Source: Panax quinquefolius
Lineage: Eukaryota; Streptophyta; Magnoliopsida; Apiales; Araliaceae
Assembly (NCBI GenBank): GCA_020205615.1
Contig: CM035170.1
Location: 40,859,807 to 40,923,806 of the forward strand
Reading direction: 5' to 3'
Length of the DNA: 64,000 nt
Shown here: positions 11,240-24,008 of the stretch, piece by piece
How positions within the stretch are numbered: position 1 is the stretch's first letter
How the letters are laid out: each line of letters begins with the position of its first letter
Notes under the pieces: model-generated
Told to the model about the DNA's origin: nothing
What the model saw: only the letters and a program-made list of their open reading frames with translations
Databases searched by the model: none
Position numbers and translations under genes: made by a program

Positions 11240-12167
11240 ATGAAATTTTGCCCTTGAAATTAGGGTACATACCTGGTATGACGAAGAGGTGAGGATACCT
11301 TGATCTCATTTCAGATTCTAACTCCCAGGTCATTTCCTCAACATCGTGGTTTCTCCACAAAACTTTGACTTGAGGTATAACCTTGGAGCGTAAAATATGT
11401 TCCTTCTTATCCAAGATTTTAACAAGAACCTCTTTATACGTTAAATCTTCTGCTATATCGTTCGGTTCTAACTCAATAATGTGGTTCGGGTCTTCCACAT
11501 ATTTATGTAACATGGATATGTGAAAAATGTTATGAACACGAGACATACTTGGCGATAAGGCAAGTCTATAGGCCATAGTTCCTACTCGGTCAAGGATTTC
11601 AAATGGATCAATGAATCGAGGATTGAGCTTTCCTCTCTTTCCAAATCTCGTAACTCCCTTCCATAGAGCAACACGTAACAACACATGTTCTCCAACATTG
11701 AATTCTACGTCTTTTCGATGAAGATCAGCATAACTCTTTTGACGATCTTGTGAGATTTTTATACGTTATCTGATCATTTGAATCTTTTCCGTTGTCATGC
11801 ATACCACTTCCGGTCCCAACAACGTTGCTTCACCCACCTCGTCCCAGCATATTGGAGAATGACACTTTCTTCCATACAATGCCTCAAATGGAGCCATGCC
11901 GATACTTGGTTAATAACTGTTGTTATATGAGAATTCCACTAATGACAAGAACTTATCCCAACTTCCCTTGAAGTCAAGGACACAAAGTCTTAATAGATCT
12001 TCAAGAGTTTGAATAGTCCTCTCCGACTGCCCGTTCGTTTGAGGATGACATGCCGAACTAAATCGTAAATCTGTGCCCATAGTTTTTTGCAAACTCACCC
12101 AAAATTGTGAATTCAATCATGGGTCTCGATCAGAAACTATAGATAAATGCATACCATGCAGTCTTAC
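11238..12167 (-). pseudogene. INT-CHD: Integrase C-terminal half and chromodomain of element B
   Basis: Reading from 12167 downward, the core continues from the second catalytic region (SIVSDRDPRLNSQFW), then [20 protein letters not shown], which contains the catalytic glutamate, then NVGEHVLLRVALWKG, GPFEILDRVGTMAYRLAL (GPY/F module) and the chromodomain VKVLWRNHDVEEMTWELESE before YPHLF. The chromodomain is thought to direct integration toward modified histones. The stretches 11910-12116 and 11238-11684 are open; stops and frameshifts lie between them. This copy keeps the chromodomain core that both D copies lack. Confidence 0.9.
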
Positions 12168-15100
12168 TGTGACGCCCCTAAATCCGGGTATCTTCCAACC
12201 TGACAGATGGTGCTACACGGTGCTACAGTTCACATAAACATTCAATTGAAATGCCTCAAAAGAACGAATATGTCTTATATATAAAAAGAATATTATATAC
12301 CCCAGGTTCTTTACAAATATTATTACATATGTAATCTACGGGTTCGCCTTTGTCATAATATCAAATATTATTCTTACAAAACATATACTATTACATATGT
12401 AATCTACGGGTTCGCCTTCGCCTTCCCTTTATCCTTGCCGGATCCATCGGTCCGTTCGGTCTTAGCTGCATTCATATGGTTCAAGCAAGAATGAGCCTAA
12501 CTAGCTCAACAAGTACAATAATTCTAATAAAACTAGCATGCTTAAAACATAGGAATCGTATATCTTCAATAACTGAACAATAGTTATGAAGTACTATCGA
12601 TGATTCAAATTAGCACTTCTTTTCATTCAAAAAGTTTTACAACAACAATATTCAGTAAAACATCAATTCCGGTTCAAGACCGTAAGTATTTCATAAGTAC
12701 TTTGAAAAGGACGTCCTGGCACTGAGTCCGTAAGTTCGGCATAGCTTACGAGCACGTCTAGGTGATTAGCCTATAGTAATCTATGATGATCAACACTACA
12801 TTCATTAAACATGTATACGTTAAAGTTGTGGCAACCTCACGTGCCTGTCGTTTGACGACAAAACAATTTAGCATATTCAGTCTACTTTTGAAAACCACAA
12901 CAATATTAGTTTGCTAAATCATTATACTTACTTGAAAGATTAAAAGAATCCAACATATCGTAAGTCTAGCAGAAGGAATTGGCGTCGACTTCATCAGACA
13001 TTAACTTATGCGAAGAATACATGAATCACAAAGACTGGTCCAGAACGAACTGGAACAAGGGTTAGAATACTTGTCTTTAGCTTCTGGTTACAGATATAAA
13101 ACGTGCACTTTAAGTCTTTAGGGTATCTACAGTAAATGATAACATCACATAGCAAATTAGGTCATGAATAAACATACATGGTTTCTAAAGAATCTTACCC
13201 TTCTTCTCAATCTAATTACGTATTAGATTTATTATTATTGGTTTCGGCGTTCCGTTACGTCATTCTTACGTTCATATGTAATTGACTTAACTTAACCCTA
13301 AGTGTTCATACTTAAGGCTTAATTATGTCTTAACAATGTTTCATTAAGATCCTTATATAAGTGTTCATCAATTACTTCTTCATATTTAACATGTAAACCT
13401 CTTTCATTATCTAGGTCATGAGGTCAAGTCATGCATGTTACGGCTTATTATTCTTGGTGTCGCGCCATGGCCACACCTATTATTGCCTAGAAACCAGACT
13501 CTCTGTCATGGCATGCGAGTCCCTTTGTTACCTGTCGTCAGCCATGCAACGCGAGTTTGCAGGGGGTTGAGGCTCACTTTTGCGCCAAGCAGACATCGGC
13601 TTAATTGGCTTGAGTCGTCATGCCATACGGCAACTCGTGCCACGTAAATGTTTGATGATTTTTCAAATGGTGAGATTCCTAGACTCATAACTCTTTCGTT
13701 ATAAGTTCGAATTGGCTCGTTCAAAAGCCTACGGTTCACAAATTACATACTCTACGTGTTCATGCAAGAATTTTATCTACTCGACTTCGTTTGCTAAAAT
13801 TACACCTATTAGTCCATTTTTAACGAAACGATAAACGTTCACGAACGTTCAACGCTCGTTTCTTCATTCTAAGTCAAAATCCGACCATTTTCGAGTTTGC
13901 AACTCTATAATGCCAAATACGACTTATCTCCATCGAAAAATAATGTTTTCGAGTTCAACCACAAAATATGACTTCCATTCCGAGAATTTCACGAATTCGA
14001 CGATTATCGTACAATCGTGTGAATTCTGGCAAAACTCCATTACTAGTGATTTGTTCATCATTCTAAATACATTTATTTCTTAACTTATGTGATACAACAA
14101 CTTATATAAAAATTAGGTTATGGCTTATTCTTCATAAGCTCATAACTTAACAATTTCCTTACTACATGATTTTCATTTCATTATAACTTATTATTGATTT
14201 AATTCTTTTACTCAATGTCCTCACATCTTATCCAACATACCAATTCATATGACAAGTTCATCATACGTTAATAAATTATCTAGGTTCAAGTTACGTATTC
14301 ATAACTCTGTTCGGCTTAAGTCCATTGCTTATTTATTTCTCTTATGTTCTTAGCATCTAAGTTCATTTAGATTACACTTCTCTTATCACCCTACTATGTT
14401 AGAGATAGAAGAGACAAGATCAATTACCTTTGAAGACTACTTGTACTTCTCTTCTCTTTGAGAATCTAGCAAAGGATGTGTTGGCTTATAAAGTGTTTAT
14501 TCTCTCTAACACTTAAGTTAATTTGTATTGGATGAAACTTGAACAATGAATAATGACTTGCAACTTCTTCTATTTATAGGAGAGCCAAGGTGAGGGCATA
14601 CTAGTCATTAATTAACCCACCTCCTCAACTAAACTCCTTACTATTCATCTACTTAACCACTAAGTAATCTTGCTAGCCACTCCTTTTTCTTGCTCATCAT
14701 AACACTTGATCATCACATAAAGTACTTGCCCACTACTACACCCATGGGTTGCCCCATGGATCCTATTTAATTAATGGATCCTCCATTGGGCTTGGTTATT
14801 AAATTAATTAACTTATCTTTGGGTTTTCTTTGATTTAATTTGGGCTTATCTTAATAAACACTTGGGCTAATATTGCTACAACTTGGGCTTACACCTTTAA
14901 TGCTTAATGAGATTGCACATCATACTAAATTATACAAGTTCATTCCTTTAGAGATTAATTTCCCAATGCTCTCAATTTAAGTCCGCATGCGAATTATTAC
15001 GTTTTTCGTACTTAGATTATTATTACATATTCCATCTCGCCTCGATATTATAGTGTTACGTATTTCTCGAAAGTTGAAAAATAATTCCCGAGTGATAAAT

Positions 15101-15329
15101 GATGAATAGTGTTTTTCGTAAACTTTCTCGGAAAACTTTTATTTTCATCTTGGAAATTCAAACACCTTAATTCATTCACGTGGTTCAAATACTATGATGT
15201 TCTGACATTTCTAGGTTATAGAACGACATACATCTTATTAACACACAATAATATCAAACAATATTATTTTATTCATTATTAAATTCTTCCAAGTATTTTA
15301 CAAAAGATTCGAATTTCTCGGTCGTTACA
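12168..15329 (-). repeat. 3' LTR of element C (3162 bp)
   Basis: It reads on the minus strand from TGTAACGACCGAGAAATTCG at 15329 to GGGGCGTCACA at 12168. It pairs with 20999-24008. The upstream part is AT-rich; a TATAAATA box at 14571-14578 is followed by a long R/U5. Differences from the 5' copy cluster in a few patches (for example 13430-13650 against 22250-22460), while long tracts between them are nearly identical. Confidence 0.9.
14571..14578 (-). promoter_or_regulatory. TATA box in 3' LTR of element C
   Basis: The minus strand reads CTCCTATAAATAGAAG; the same motif is at 23411-23418 in the 5' LTR, which would be the functional promoter. Confidence 0.7.
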
Positions 15330-15348
15330 TTCTTCCCCCCTTAAAAAG
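15330..15348 (-). other. Polypurine tract of element C
   Basis: The minus strand reads CTTTTTAAGGGGGGAAGAA, ending exactly where the LTR starts with TGTAACG. Confidence 0.8.
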
Positions 15349-15375
15349 ATTTTGTCCCTAGAATCTCGCCCTACA

Positions 15376-16890
15376 TTACTCAAACAAATGAGGGTAATCC
15401 TTCTTTATCTTCTCTTCCAATTCCCACGTTGCTTCCTCGACATCGTGATTCTTCCATAATACCTTTATCGACGATATTACCTTGTTTTGCAGAACTTGTT
15501 CTTTTCTATCGATGATTTGAATTGGCATCTCTTCGTATGTTAAGTCATTCTCGATTTGAATAGGCTCAAATTCTATCACGTGCTTATAATCTGGTTTGTA
15601 AGGATGTAGCACTGAAATGTGAAATACGTTATGTATTTGCTCTAGGTCTGGAGGTAATGCTACCCTATAAGCTACATCACCTACCCATTCTAATACCTCA
15701 AAAGGTCCTATAAACCTTGGGCTTAGTTTTCCCTTCTTTCCAAGGCGTATCTTTCCTTTCCAGGGAGATACCTTTAGAAATACGTATGAGCCTACCTCAA
15801 ATTACTTATTCTCTCTCGATGTAAGTCTCACATATTTTCTTCCGTCTGCCTTGAGTCGCTATGAGACGACACGTATCGATCAACTTCACTACTTCCATTG
15901 CTTGTTGCACCAATTCGGTCCTAGCATTCTGGCTTCTCCCCACTTCATCCCAATACAATGGTGTTCTGCATTTCCTTCCATACAAAGCTTCGTATGGCGG
16001 CATACCTATGCTTGCATGATAATTGTTGTTATACGCAAATTCTACTAATGGTAGATGATCATCCCAACTACCCTTGAAATCCATGACGCAAGATCTTAAT
16101 ATATCTTCTAACATCTGAATTGTCTTCTCGCTCTGTCCATCAGTTTTGGATGATATGTCGTACTCAACTTCAACTGCGTCCCCAACTGCTCTTGAAGACT
16201 TCTCCAAAAGTTCGATGTGAATCGTGGGTCACGATCTAACACAATCAAAACTGGTGCTCCATGTCTGGAAATAATTTCCTTAACATAAAGTGTAGATAAC
16301 TGATCTAAGTTAAACTTAACTCGAATTGGCAAAAAGTGAGCCGACTTCGTCAACCGGTCCACTATTACCCAAATCGCATCATATCCCTTCTGAGTAGTCG
16401 AAAGTCCCACCACAAAGTCCATCGTGATATGCTCCCACTTCCACTTCGAAATCTCCAATGACTGTAACAAGCCACTTGGTCGTTGATGTTCGGCTTTAAC
16501 TCTTTGACAAGTCAAGCACCTACTCACATACTCCGCTATTTCTCTCTTCATATTCGGCACCCAAAAACTCTGTCGAAGGTCTTGATACATCTTGGTGCTA
16601 CCAGGATGAATCGAGTACCTTCAATTGTGAGCCTCTTGTAAAACTTGCTCCTTTAATTTCATCTCATTCGGAACCCAAATTCTTCCCTCAAATCTTAGTA
16701 ATCCCTCATTATCAAGACTAAACTTAATATCTTTTTCATTGGTCAACCGCTTCCTCATCTGGTCACACTCATCAATTTTGAGCTGCACCTCTTTGACTCT
16801 CTCTACGATAATAGATTGAATCTTCGCCGTAAATAGTCTCTGATTCGCCTCACTTGGCAACTTCACCTCCAACTCTATCCTAGCCATCTC
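15376..16890 (-). pseudogene. INT-CHD: Integrase and chromodomain of element C
   Basis: The N-terminal part (16621-16887) and the HHCC zinc region (CLTCQRVKAEH) are followed by the catalytic core: D in WEHITMDFVVGLS, D in LDRDPRFTSNFW (the usual S before DRD is L) and E in TDGQSEKTIQ. A frameshift near 16140-16210 splits the core, and stops or frameshifts occur near 15806-15840. The C-terminus holds the chromodomain IKVLWKNHDVEEATWELEEK followed by YPHLFE, with the motif intact. Integrase would insert the cDNA and the chromodomain would bias target choice. The damage is light, consistent with a fairly young insertion. Confidence 0.9.
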
Positions 16891-16979
16891 TTTATTAACT
16901 CAATTTGAGCCGTTAACATAGGCAACTTCTCCCAACCCTTTCTACTCAAGGCGTCAACCACAACATTAGCTTTTCCATG

Positions 16980-17585
16980 GTGATACAGGATTTCTTAATC
17001 ATAATCCTTTATCAACTCCAACCATCTCCTCTGTCTCATATTCAACTCCTTCTGTGTGAAGATATATTTTAGACTCTTATGGTCCGTGTATATCTCACAC
17101 TTTTCCCCGTAAAGATAATGTTGCCATATCTTTAAGGCAAACACCACCGCGGCCAGTTCCAGATCATGAGTAGGGTAAACTTTCTCATAATCCTTCAACT
17201 TCCTAGATATATACATAATGACCTTGCCATGCTGCATGAGCACGCAACCAAGTCCTCTATGCGAAGCATCGCTATAAACTATGAAATTTCCTAAGTCATC
17301 GGGTAACGACAAAACAGGTGCTTCACTCAACCTCTTCTTCAGTTCTTGAAAATTGTCTTCACATTTCTCAGTCCATACGTACTTCACCGTCTTCCTTGTC
17401 AAGTTAGTCAACGGAGTAGCTATCTTCAAAAAATCTTGAATGAATCTCCGATAGTAACCCGCTAACCCTAGGAAACTCCGCACCTCCGTCGGTGTCTTTG
17501 GTTGTTCCCAATTCATCACGGCTTCCACCTTCGCTGGATCTACTGAAATCTCCTCGTGGTCAATGACATGACCTAAAAACTGTAC
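16980..17585 (-). pseudogene. RH: RNase H of element C
   Basis: The connection region ([14 protein letters not shown]) leads to RNase H with [44 protein letters not shown] and, after a stop at about 16994, the tail HHGKANVVVDALSRK. The catalytic aspartates and glutamate (SDA, E in LELA, DHK, DAL) are present. A TAG at 17586-17588, replacing a codon just after CEFWL, separates it from RT. Apart from these two stops the domain is full length. Confidence 0.9.
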
Positions 17586-17588
17586 CCT

Positions 17589-18728
17589 CTATAACCAAAA
17601 TTCACACTTAGTGAACTTCACATATAACTTCTCCTTTCTTAGTGTCTCCAACACTATTCTTAGGTGTTCAGCATGATCTTCTGGCGTCTTAGAATAGACT
17701 AGAATATCATCGATAAACACCTCGACGAACTTGTCCAAATATTTCTTGAATACTCTATTCATCATATTCATAAATGCAGCTGGTGCATTAGTCAACCCAA
17801 ATGACATCACCAGAAACTCGTAATGACCATAATGAGTTCTGAATGATGTCTTTGGTACAACTTCATTTCTAACCTTTAGCTGATGATACCCTGTCCTTAA
17901 ATCTATTTTGGAAAAATATTTTTCCCCCTTCAACTGATCAAAAATATCATTGATCCTGGGTAATGGATACTTATTCTTTATCGTCAATTTATTCAACTCT
18001 CGGTAGTCGATACATAGTCTTAACGATCCGTCCTTCTTCTTGACAAACAATACCAGCGCTCCCCACGGTGAAACACTTAGTTGTATGTACTTCATGTCCA
18101 ATAGTTCTTGCAACTGCACCATCAATTCCTTCATCTCCACTGGCGCTATACGATACGATGCCCTAGACACTGGTGCCGCTCCTGACACAATGTCTATTAC
18201 GAACTCGGTCTCCCTATCCAGTGGAAGACCCATCAATTCACTCGAAAATACATCCATGAATTCACTCACTATAGGTATTTGTTCCATGGTCGCTCCCACT
18301 CTCTGGGTATCAACCACATGACACAAATAGCCTACACACCCCTTCCTCAATAATTTCCTAGTTTGTGTCATAGTAAGACAACACGAACGTCCCAACGATT
18401 TATTTCTATAAAATATTACATGAGATTGTCTTAATGTTTTAATATTTACGCATTTCTTTTGACAATCTATAATTGCCCCATGATTAACCAACCAATCCAT
18501 TCCGAGGATTACGTCGAATTCTCCTAACTTTATCGGTATTAAATCTACCGATAATTTACAACCTCGTTTGTCTACGCAACAACTCCTATGAATATTTTCA
18601 ATAGGAATTATCTCTTCATTTGCTACCTTAATGTTTAACGGTATAGGCAATTTTTTGGGAAGTAATCCTAATCGTCTAGCAAAATCACATGCGATAAACG
18701 AACAGGTAGCACCCGAGTCAAACAGCAC
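17589..18728 (-). CDS. PR-RT: Open protease-reverse transcriptase frame of element C (379 codons)
   Basis: Protease: active site [20 protein letters not shown] at residues 2-21 and [89 protein letters not shown] and the catalytic [10 protein letters not shown] (F-I-D-D form of Y-x-D-D). All catalytic residues of both enzymes are present. The frame ends at a stop just after FTKCEFWL. Methionine 1 is internal to the polyprotein. This is the best preserved PR-RT in the window. Confidence 0.93.
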   Translation of the reverse strand: MLFDSGATCSFIACDFARRLGLLPKKLPIPLNIKVANEEIIPIENIHRSCCVDKRGCKLSVDLIPIKLGEFDVILGMDWLVNHGAIIDCQKKCVNIKTLRQSHVIFYRNKSLGRSCCLTMTQTRKLLRKGCVGYLCHVVDTQRVGATMEQIPIVSEFMDVFSSELMGLPLDRETEFVIDIVSGAAPVSRASYRIAPVEMKELMVQLQELLDMKYIQLSVSPWGALVLFVKKKDGSLRLCIDYRELNKLTIKNKYPLPRINDIFDQLKGEKYFSKIDLRTGYHQLKVRNEVVPKTSFRTHYGHYEFLVMSFGLTNAPAAFMNMMNRVFKKYLDKFVEVFIDDILVYSKTPEDHAEHLRIVLETLRKEKLYVKFTKCEFWL

Positions 18729-18839
18729 GTATGCATTTAGGTCATTGATCGAAATAATACCTGCGACTACGTCCCCGAGGCCATCGCGGCTCTCGATTTG
18801 TCCATGTTAAAGGTACGGGCCATCGGCTACTACCCGATC

Positions 18840-19902
18840 GCTACCGGACCCCCAATAGTTAACTTACCACTATCGGTGCCCTTATTCCCGCCCATCCCTT
18901 CTTTAAGCAGCTTTGCCATGTGGTCACCGACCCACACAAAAAGCATCCATGGTTTTTCTTCAGACTCCTGACAAGCTTAGGGGCAATATGCCCCTCCTGT
19001 CCACAGTTATAACACACAGCCTTACCTTTGAGACAGACTCCTAAGTGAGTCTTCCCACAGGTTTTGCAGGCCTCCATCCTCCTCTTCGGGTCTCCTTGTT
19101 TCACTCTGGTATTCCCAGAGCTAACCACCTTCCTTTTATAACCTTCACCACTCCCGCTGGCGCTTTCGACCTTCACTCCCCCATCCAACTTCCCCTTGCT
19201 TTTCTTATCCTTATGGTATTGGCTCAACGCCTCGCTACCACCTTCGGCAATTATTGCCTTCTCTAAAACGATTCCAAAGGAAGTACTTTGGAACACAAAA
19301 ATATAGCTATAGAGCCAGGGTTTCAAGCCCTGCCCAAACCGTCGAGCTTTCCTCACCTCGGTATCCACTTGATGTGGAGCGAACCTTGCCAGTTCATTAA
19401 ACTTGGCAGCGTATTGGGGAACCGTCATGTCCCCTTGTTTCAACTCTAAAACCGCATCTCCATCCTTCCCTGCATGCTCGTGGGAAAGTAGTTCTCGTAG
19501 AATATTTCTTTGAACCTCACCCACGTTAAAGCTATCTATCCCACCTTTCTAGCCCGATTGGCCTCCCACCAAAAGTTGGCCTCTCCCTTCATCATGTAGG
19601 TTACAAAGGCAACCTTTTGGGCCTCATCAACATTTGCTATCATAAATGCCTTCTCGATCTCCTTCTCCCACGTTTGGGCTTCGATAGGGTACGTAGTTCC
19701 TTTGAACTCCGGCGGACCCACGCTCTTAAAGTCCTTAAACATAGTAGCTCATACTACTCCCTGTGATTTACGGGATGTTAGCCTCAGGCTCTATTAAACG
19801 TGTCATTTAATAGATTTACAAACTCCTGCATGGGGTTAACTGGACCTCCCTCCGATTGGTTTGTATTCGCACCTTGATTACGTGGTACTCTTCTTGGGGG
19901 CA
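18840..19902 (-). pseudogene. gag: Decayed gag of element C
   Basis: The likely start is ATG at 19902 (MPPRRVPRNQGANTN). A TGA follows about 38 codons in (near 19787), then MFKDFKSVGPPEFKG, KAFMIANVDEAQKVAF and the capsid motif GEANFWWEANRA. A frameshift lies near 19525-19535. The next frame contains VLELKQGDMTVPQYAAKFNELARFAP and a zinc knuckle CYNCGQEGHIAP in which the fourth zinc ligand is leucine instead of cysteine. It sits directly upstream of PR-RT on the same strand, as expected. Confidence 0.88.
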
Positions 19903-20214
19903 TTTTATTGTTACAATAAACACATATTGCGTTATTATTCATTTCCTGTCAGTTAGTTATTATTCAATTTTAAACAATAACTTAAACATTCATTACTCCA
20001 CATGTTTCAAAAAAGAAAACTTATATTGATTCATTATAGTATAATACTACATTGGTTACATTACACAGCCTACGCTGATTATAGTACTTTCCTGCAATTA
20101 CTTTTCAAAAATTGGGATTTATAAAAGACTACCCTTGATTATACAAAAGAGGGTTTTACGTCACTACTAGATACAAAAATATATACATATCCAACTACTC
20201 TAGCCACTACTAGA

Positions 20215-20818
20215 TCACATTTGCCTTAAGGCATTCTCAAAATCCTCCTTGACAAGACCGGCGATAATATCACGGCTGATAGTATGCCGCGTCTGCTCTG
20301 CCTCGACGGAATAACCAGTTACCTGCAGCTGGAAGTCCTCATGAGATGAATATAGGACATCCTCCCTTTTTCTGCTTCTTGGTCTTTAGCTCACCCCTAA
20401 GCTCAAAGACCTCATGTTTCAGCTAATGGACCTTTTCCTTGGCTAAAACCCTTTTGTCATGTTCCTGTTCCCACATGGACTCTATGTCCGTCTTGTCCTC
20501 TATAATAGCTTGAGCTCCGCCTTCAACTCCTTAACCTCCCCGACAAGAAGGGATGTTTCTATCCAAAGATCGACATAAATAATGACATCATCGACTTCTC
20601 GAGCCATCTCTCTCCGCTATATACTACCGGATTGAAGGACACTACCTCCACCTTCTTCTTCTATCATGCCACAAACACCGACATGAGATCTAAACTCTTT
20701 TAGTCTCCGCACTCAACCACCACTATCTCTGGATCTCACACTATGGGGCTCGGTATAATCTCTACCGATTAACCGATCCTTCACCGACTACCAGACGCTC
20801 TCTATTTTCTCTTGACAT
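20215..20818 (-). pseudogene. Decayed extra ORF between PBS and gag of element C; function unknown
   Basis: Reading down from an ATG at 20818 (MSRENRERLVVGEG), a frame can be followed with a few interruptions: RDYTEPHSVRSRDSGG, stop, RRLKEFRSHVGVCGMIEEEG, stop, MAREVDDVIIYVDLWIETS, KELKAELK, then after shifts a charged coiled-coil-like part (EDKTDIESMWEQEHDKRVLA, LKHEVFELRGELK) and a terminal stretch HEDFQLQVTGYSVEAEQTRH ending ...ENALRQM-stop at 20215. It lies on the same strand as gag, between PBS and gag. I do not recognise a family. Extra ORFs are known in some plant retrotransposons, but whether this one was ever translated is uncertain. Confidence 0.4.
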
Positions 20819-20983
20819 CTACAAAAACACAAAAGTTTGATTAGTACATCATCAAGAGAATAATAAAAACACATAACATTTATAATGCATTTTTATAAGG
20901 TTAACTTCCATCTTTTATTCTTAGACTTTTCTTAAGGTTATAACTTAAGGTTTTATTTCCCCCCTTAAGTTTTATAACCTAAT

Positions 20984-20995
20984 GCTTTGATACCA
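20984..20995 (-). other. Primer-binding site of element C (tRNA-iMet)
   Basis: The minus strand reads TGGTATCAAAGC, three bases inside the LTR end ...GTCACA. It matches the 3' end complement of initiator methionine tRNA, with A in place of G at one position. Confidence 0.85.
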
Positions 20996-20998
20996 ACC

Positions 20999-23900
20999 TG
21001 TGACGACCCCAAATTCGGGTATCTTCCAACCCAACAGATGGTGCTACATGGTGCTACAGTTCACATAAACATTCAATTGAAATGCCTCAAAAGAACGGAT
21101 ATGTCTTATATATATAAAAAGATTATTTACATACCCCAGGTTCTTTACAACCAATACATCTTCCTTTGTCATAATATCAAATATTATTCTTACAAAACCT
21201 ATACTATTACATATGTAATCTACGGGTTCGCCTTTAGCCTTCCCTTTATCCTCGCTTTTCCATCCATCTATCTGCCTCGGCCTTAGCTACATTCATATGG
21301 TTCAAGCAAGAATGAGCCTAACTAGCTCAACAAGTACAACAATTCTAATTAAACTAGCATGCTTGAAACAATAGAATCGTATATCTTCAATAACTGAACA
21401 ATAGTTACGAAGTACTATCGATGATTCAAAATAGCACTTCTTTTCATTCAAAACGTTTTACAACAACAATATTCAGTAAAACATCAATTCCGGTTCAAGA
21501 CCGTAAGTATTTCATAAGTACTTTGAAAAGGACATCCCCAAGACTAAGTCCGTAAGTCCCAAGATAGCTTACGAGCACGTCTAGGTGATCAGCCTATAAT
21601 ACTCTATGTTGATCAATACTACATTCATTAAACGTGTATACTTTTAAGTTGTGGCAACCTCACATGCTCTGTCGCTTGACGACAAAACAATTTAGCATAT
21701 TCAGTCTACTTTTGAAAACCACAACAATATTAGTTTGGTAAATCATTATACTTACTTGAAAGATTAAAATAATCCAACATATCGTAAGTCTAGCCGAAGG
21801 AATTGGCGTCGACTTCATCAGACATTAACTCATGCGAAGAATACATGAATCACAAAGACTTATCCAAAACGAACTGGAACAAGGGTTAGAATACTTGCCT
21901 TTAGCTTCTGCTTACAGATATAACACATGCACTTTAAGTCTTTAGGGTCTCTACAGTAAATGATAACATCACATAGCAAATTAGGTCATGAATAAGCATA
22001 CATGGTTTCTAAAGAATCTTACCCTTCTTCTCAATCTAATTACGTATTAGATTAATTAGAATTTGTTCCGGCGTTCCGTTATGTCATTCTTACATTCATA
22101 TGTAATTGACTTAACTTAACCCTAAGTGTTCATACTTAAGGCTTAATTATGTCTTAACAATGTTTCATTAAGATCCTTATGTAAGTGTTCATCAAATTCT
22201 TCTTCATATTCAACATGTAAACCTCTTTCATTATCTAGGTCATGAGGTCGGCACTCACTACTACCGACTATTACTCTTGGTGTCGAGCCACACACACCTA
22301 TTATTGCTTAGAAATCGACTCGGCCACACAAATGTGAAGTCCCTTTATTACTTATAATGCAATGCACAATGAAGTTTGCAGGGGCTGAGGCTCACTTTGG
22401 CATGCCAAGGCCAAATAATTGGCTTGAGTCGCTGCGCACACATGGACTCTGTGCCACAGAAATGTTTGACAGATTTTTCAAATGGTGAGATTCCTGGACT
22501 CATAACTCCTTCGTTATAAGTTCGAATTGGCTCGTTCAAAAGCCTACGGTTCACAAATTACATACTCTACGTGTTCATGCAAGAATTTTATCTATTCGAC
22601 TTCGTTTGCTAAAATTACACCTATTAGTCCATTTTTAACGAAACGATAAACGTTCGCGAACGTTCAACGATCATTTCTTCGTTCTAAGTCAGAATCCGAC
22701 CATTTTCGAGTCCGCAACTCTATAATGCCAAATACGACTTGTCTCCATCGAAAACCAACGTTTCCGAGTTCAACCACAAAATACGACTTCCATTCCGAGA
22801 ATTTCATGAATTCGACAATTATCGTACAATCGTGTGAATTCCGGCAAAACTCCATTACTAGTGATTTGTTCATCATTCTAAATACATTCATTTCATTATC
22901 TAGACATCTTAACTTATGTGATACAACAACTTATATAAAAATTTGGTTATGGCTTATTCTTCATAAGCTCATAACTTAACAATTTCCTTACTACATGATT
23001 TTCATTTCATTATAACTTATTATTAATTTAATTCTTTTACTCAATGTCCTCACATCTTATCCAACATACCAATTCATATGACAATCATATGACAAGTTCA
23101 TCATACGTTAATAAATTATCTAGGTTCAAATTACTTATTCATAACATTGTTCGGCTTAAGTCCATTGCTTATTTACTTCTCTTATGTTCTTAGCATCTAA
23201 GTTCATTTAGATTACACTTCTCTTATCACCCTACTATGTTAGAGATAGAAGAGACAAGATCAATTACCTTTGAAGACTACTTGTACTTCTCTCTTCTTTG
23301 AGAATCTAGCAAAGGATGTGTTGGCTTATAAAGTGCTTATTCTCTCTAACACTTAAGTTAATTTGTATTGGATGAAACTTGAACAATGAATAATGACTTG
23401 CAACTTCTTCTATTTATAGGAGAGCCAAGGTGAGGGCATACTAGTCATTAATTAACTCACCTCCTCAACTAACCTCTTTACTATTCATCTACTTAACCAC
23501 TAAGTAATCTTGCTAGCCACTCCTTTTTCTTGCTCATCACAACACTTGATCATCACATAAAGTACTTACCCACTACTACACCCATGGGTTCCCCCATGGA
23601 TCCTATTTAATTAATGGATCCTCTATTGGGCTTGGTTATTAAATTAATTAACTTATCTTTGGGCTTGCTTTGATTTACTTTGGACTTATCTTAATAAACA
23701 CTTGGGCTAGATATTGCTACAACTTGGGCTTGTCCCTTAATGGTTAATGAGCTTGCACATCCCACTAAATTATACAAGTTCATTCCTTAGACATTAATTT
23801 CCCAATGTTCTTAATTTAAGTCCGCATACGAATTATTACGTTTTTCATATTTAGATTATTATTACATATTCCATCTCGCCTCGATATTATAGCGTTACAT

Positions 23901-24008
23901 ATTTCTCGGAAGTTGAAAAATAATTCCCGAGCGATAAATGATGAATAGTGTTTTTCGTAAACTTTCTCGAAAAACTTTTATTTTCGTCTTGGAAATTCAA
24001 ACACCTTA
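20999..24008 (-). repeat. 5' LTR of element C, truncated by insertion of D
   Basis: It is co-linear with 12168-15170 and ends abruptly at ...AAACACCTTA (24008), where LTR1 of D starts. The outer ~150 bases present in the 3' LTR (about 15165-15329) do not reappear anywhere to the right. The promoter TATA box is at 23411-23418. Confidence 0.9.

Larger units (their letters stand above)
8714..12167 (-). mobile_element. Element B: 3' part of a Tekay/Del-like chromovirus (family 1), interrupted by C
   Basis: On the minus strand it carries the C-terminal half of integrase, a chromodomain, a PPT and a 3' LTR. The LTR matches (inverted) the LTRs at 24009, 28918, 36366, 58066 and 63251, so B is the coding relative of the deleted elements D. 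Its integrase is broken at 12167 by the LTR end of element C (candidate TSD CTTAC, 12163-12167). The rest of integrase, and all of RT, gag and the 5' LTR, are not found elsewhere in the window. Confidence 0.85.
12168..24008 (-). mobile_element. Element C: Tekay/Del-like chromovirus, 5' LTR interrupted by D
   Basis: On the minus strand the order is 5' LTR (24008 to 20999), iMet PBS, decayed extra ORF, gag, PR-RT, RNase H, integrase, chromodomain, PPT and 3' LTR (15329 to 12168). The LTRs start TGTAACGACC and end GTCACA. Its 3' end lies within the integrase of B. The 5' LTR is missing about 150 bases at its outer end, where LTR1 of D begins at 24009. Compared with B and D it is a different family with different LTRs. 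Confidence 0.9.
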
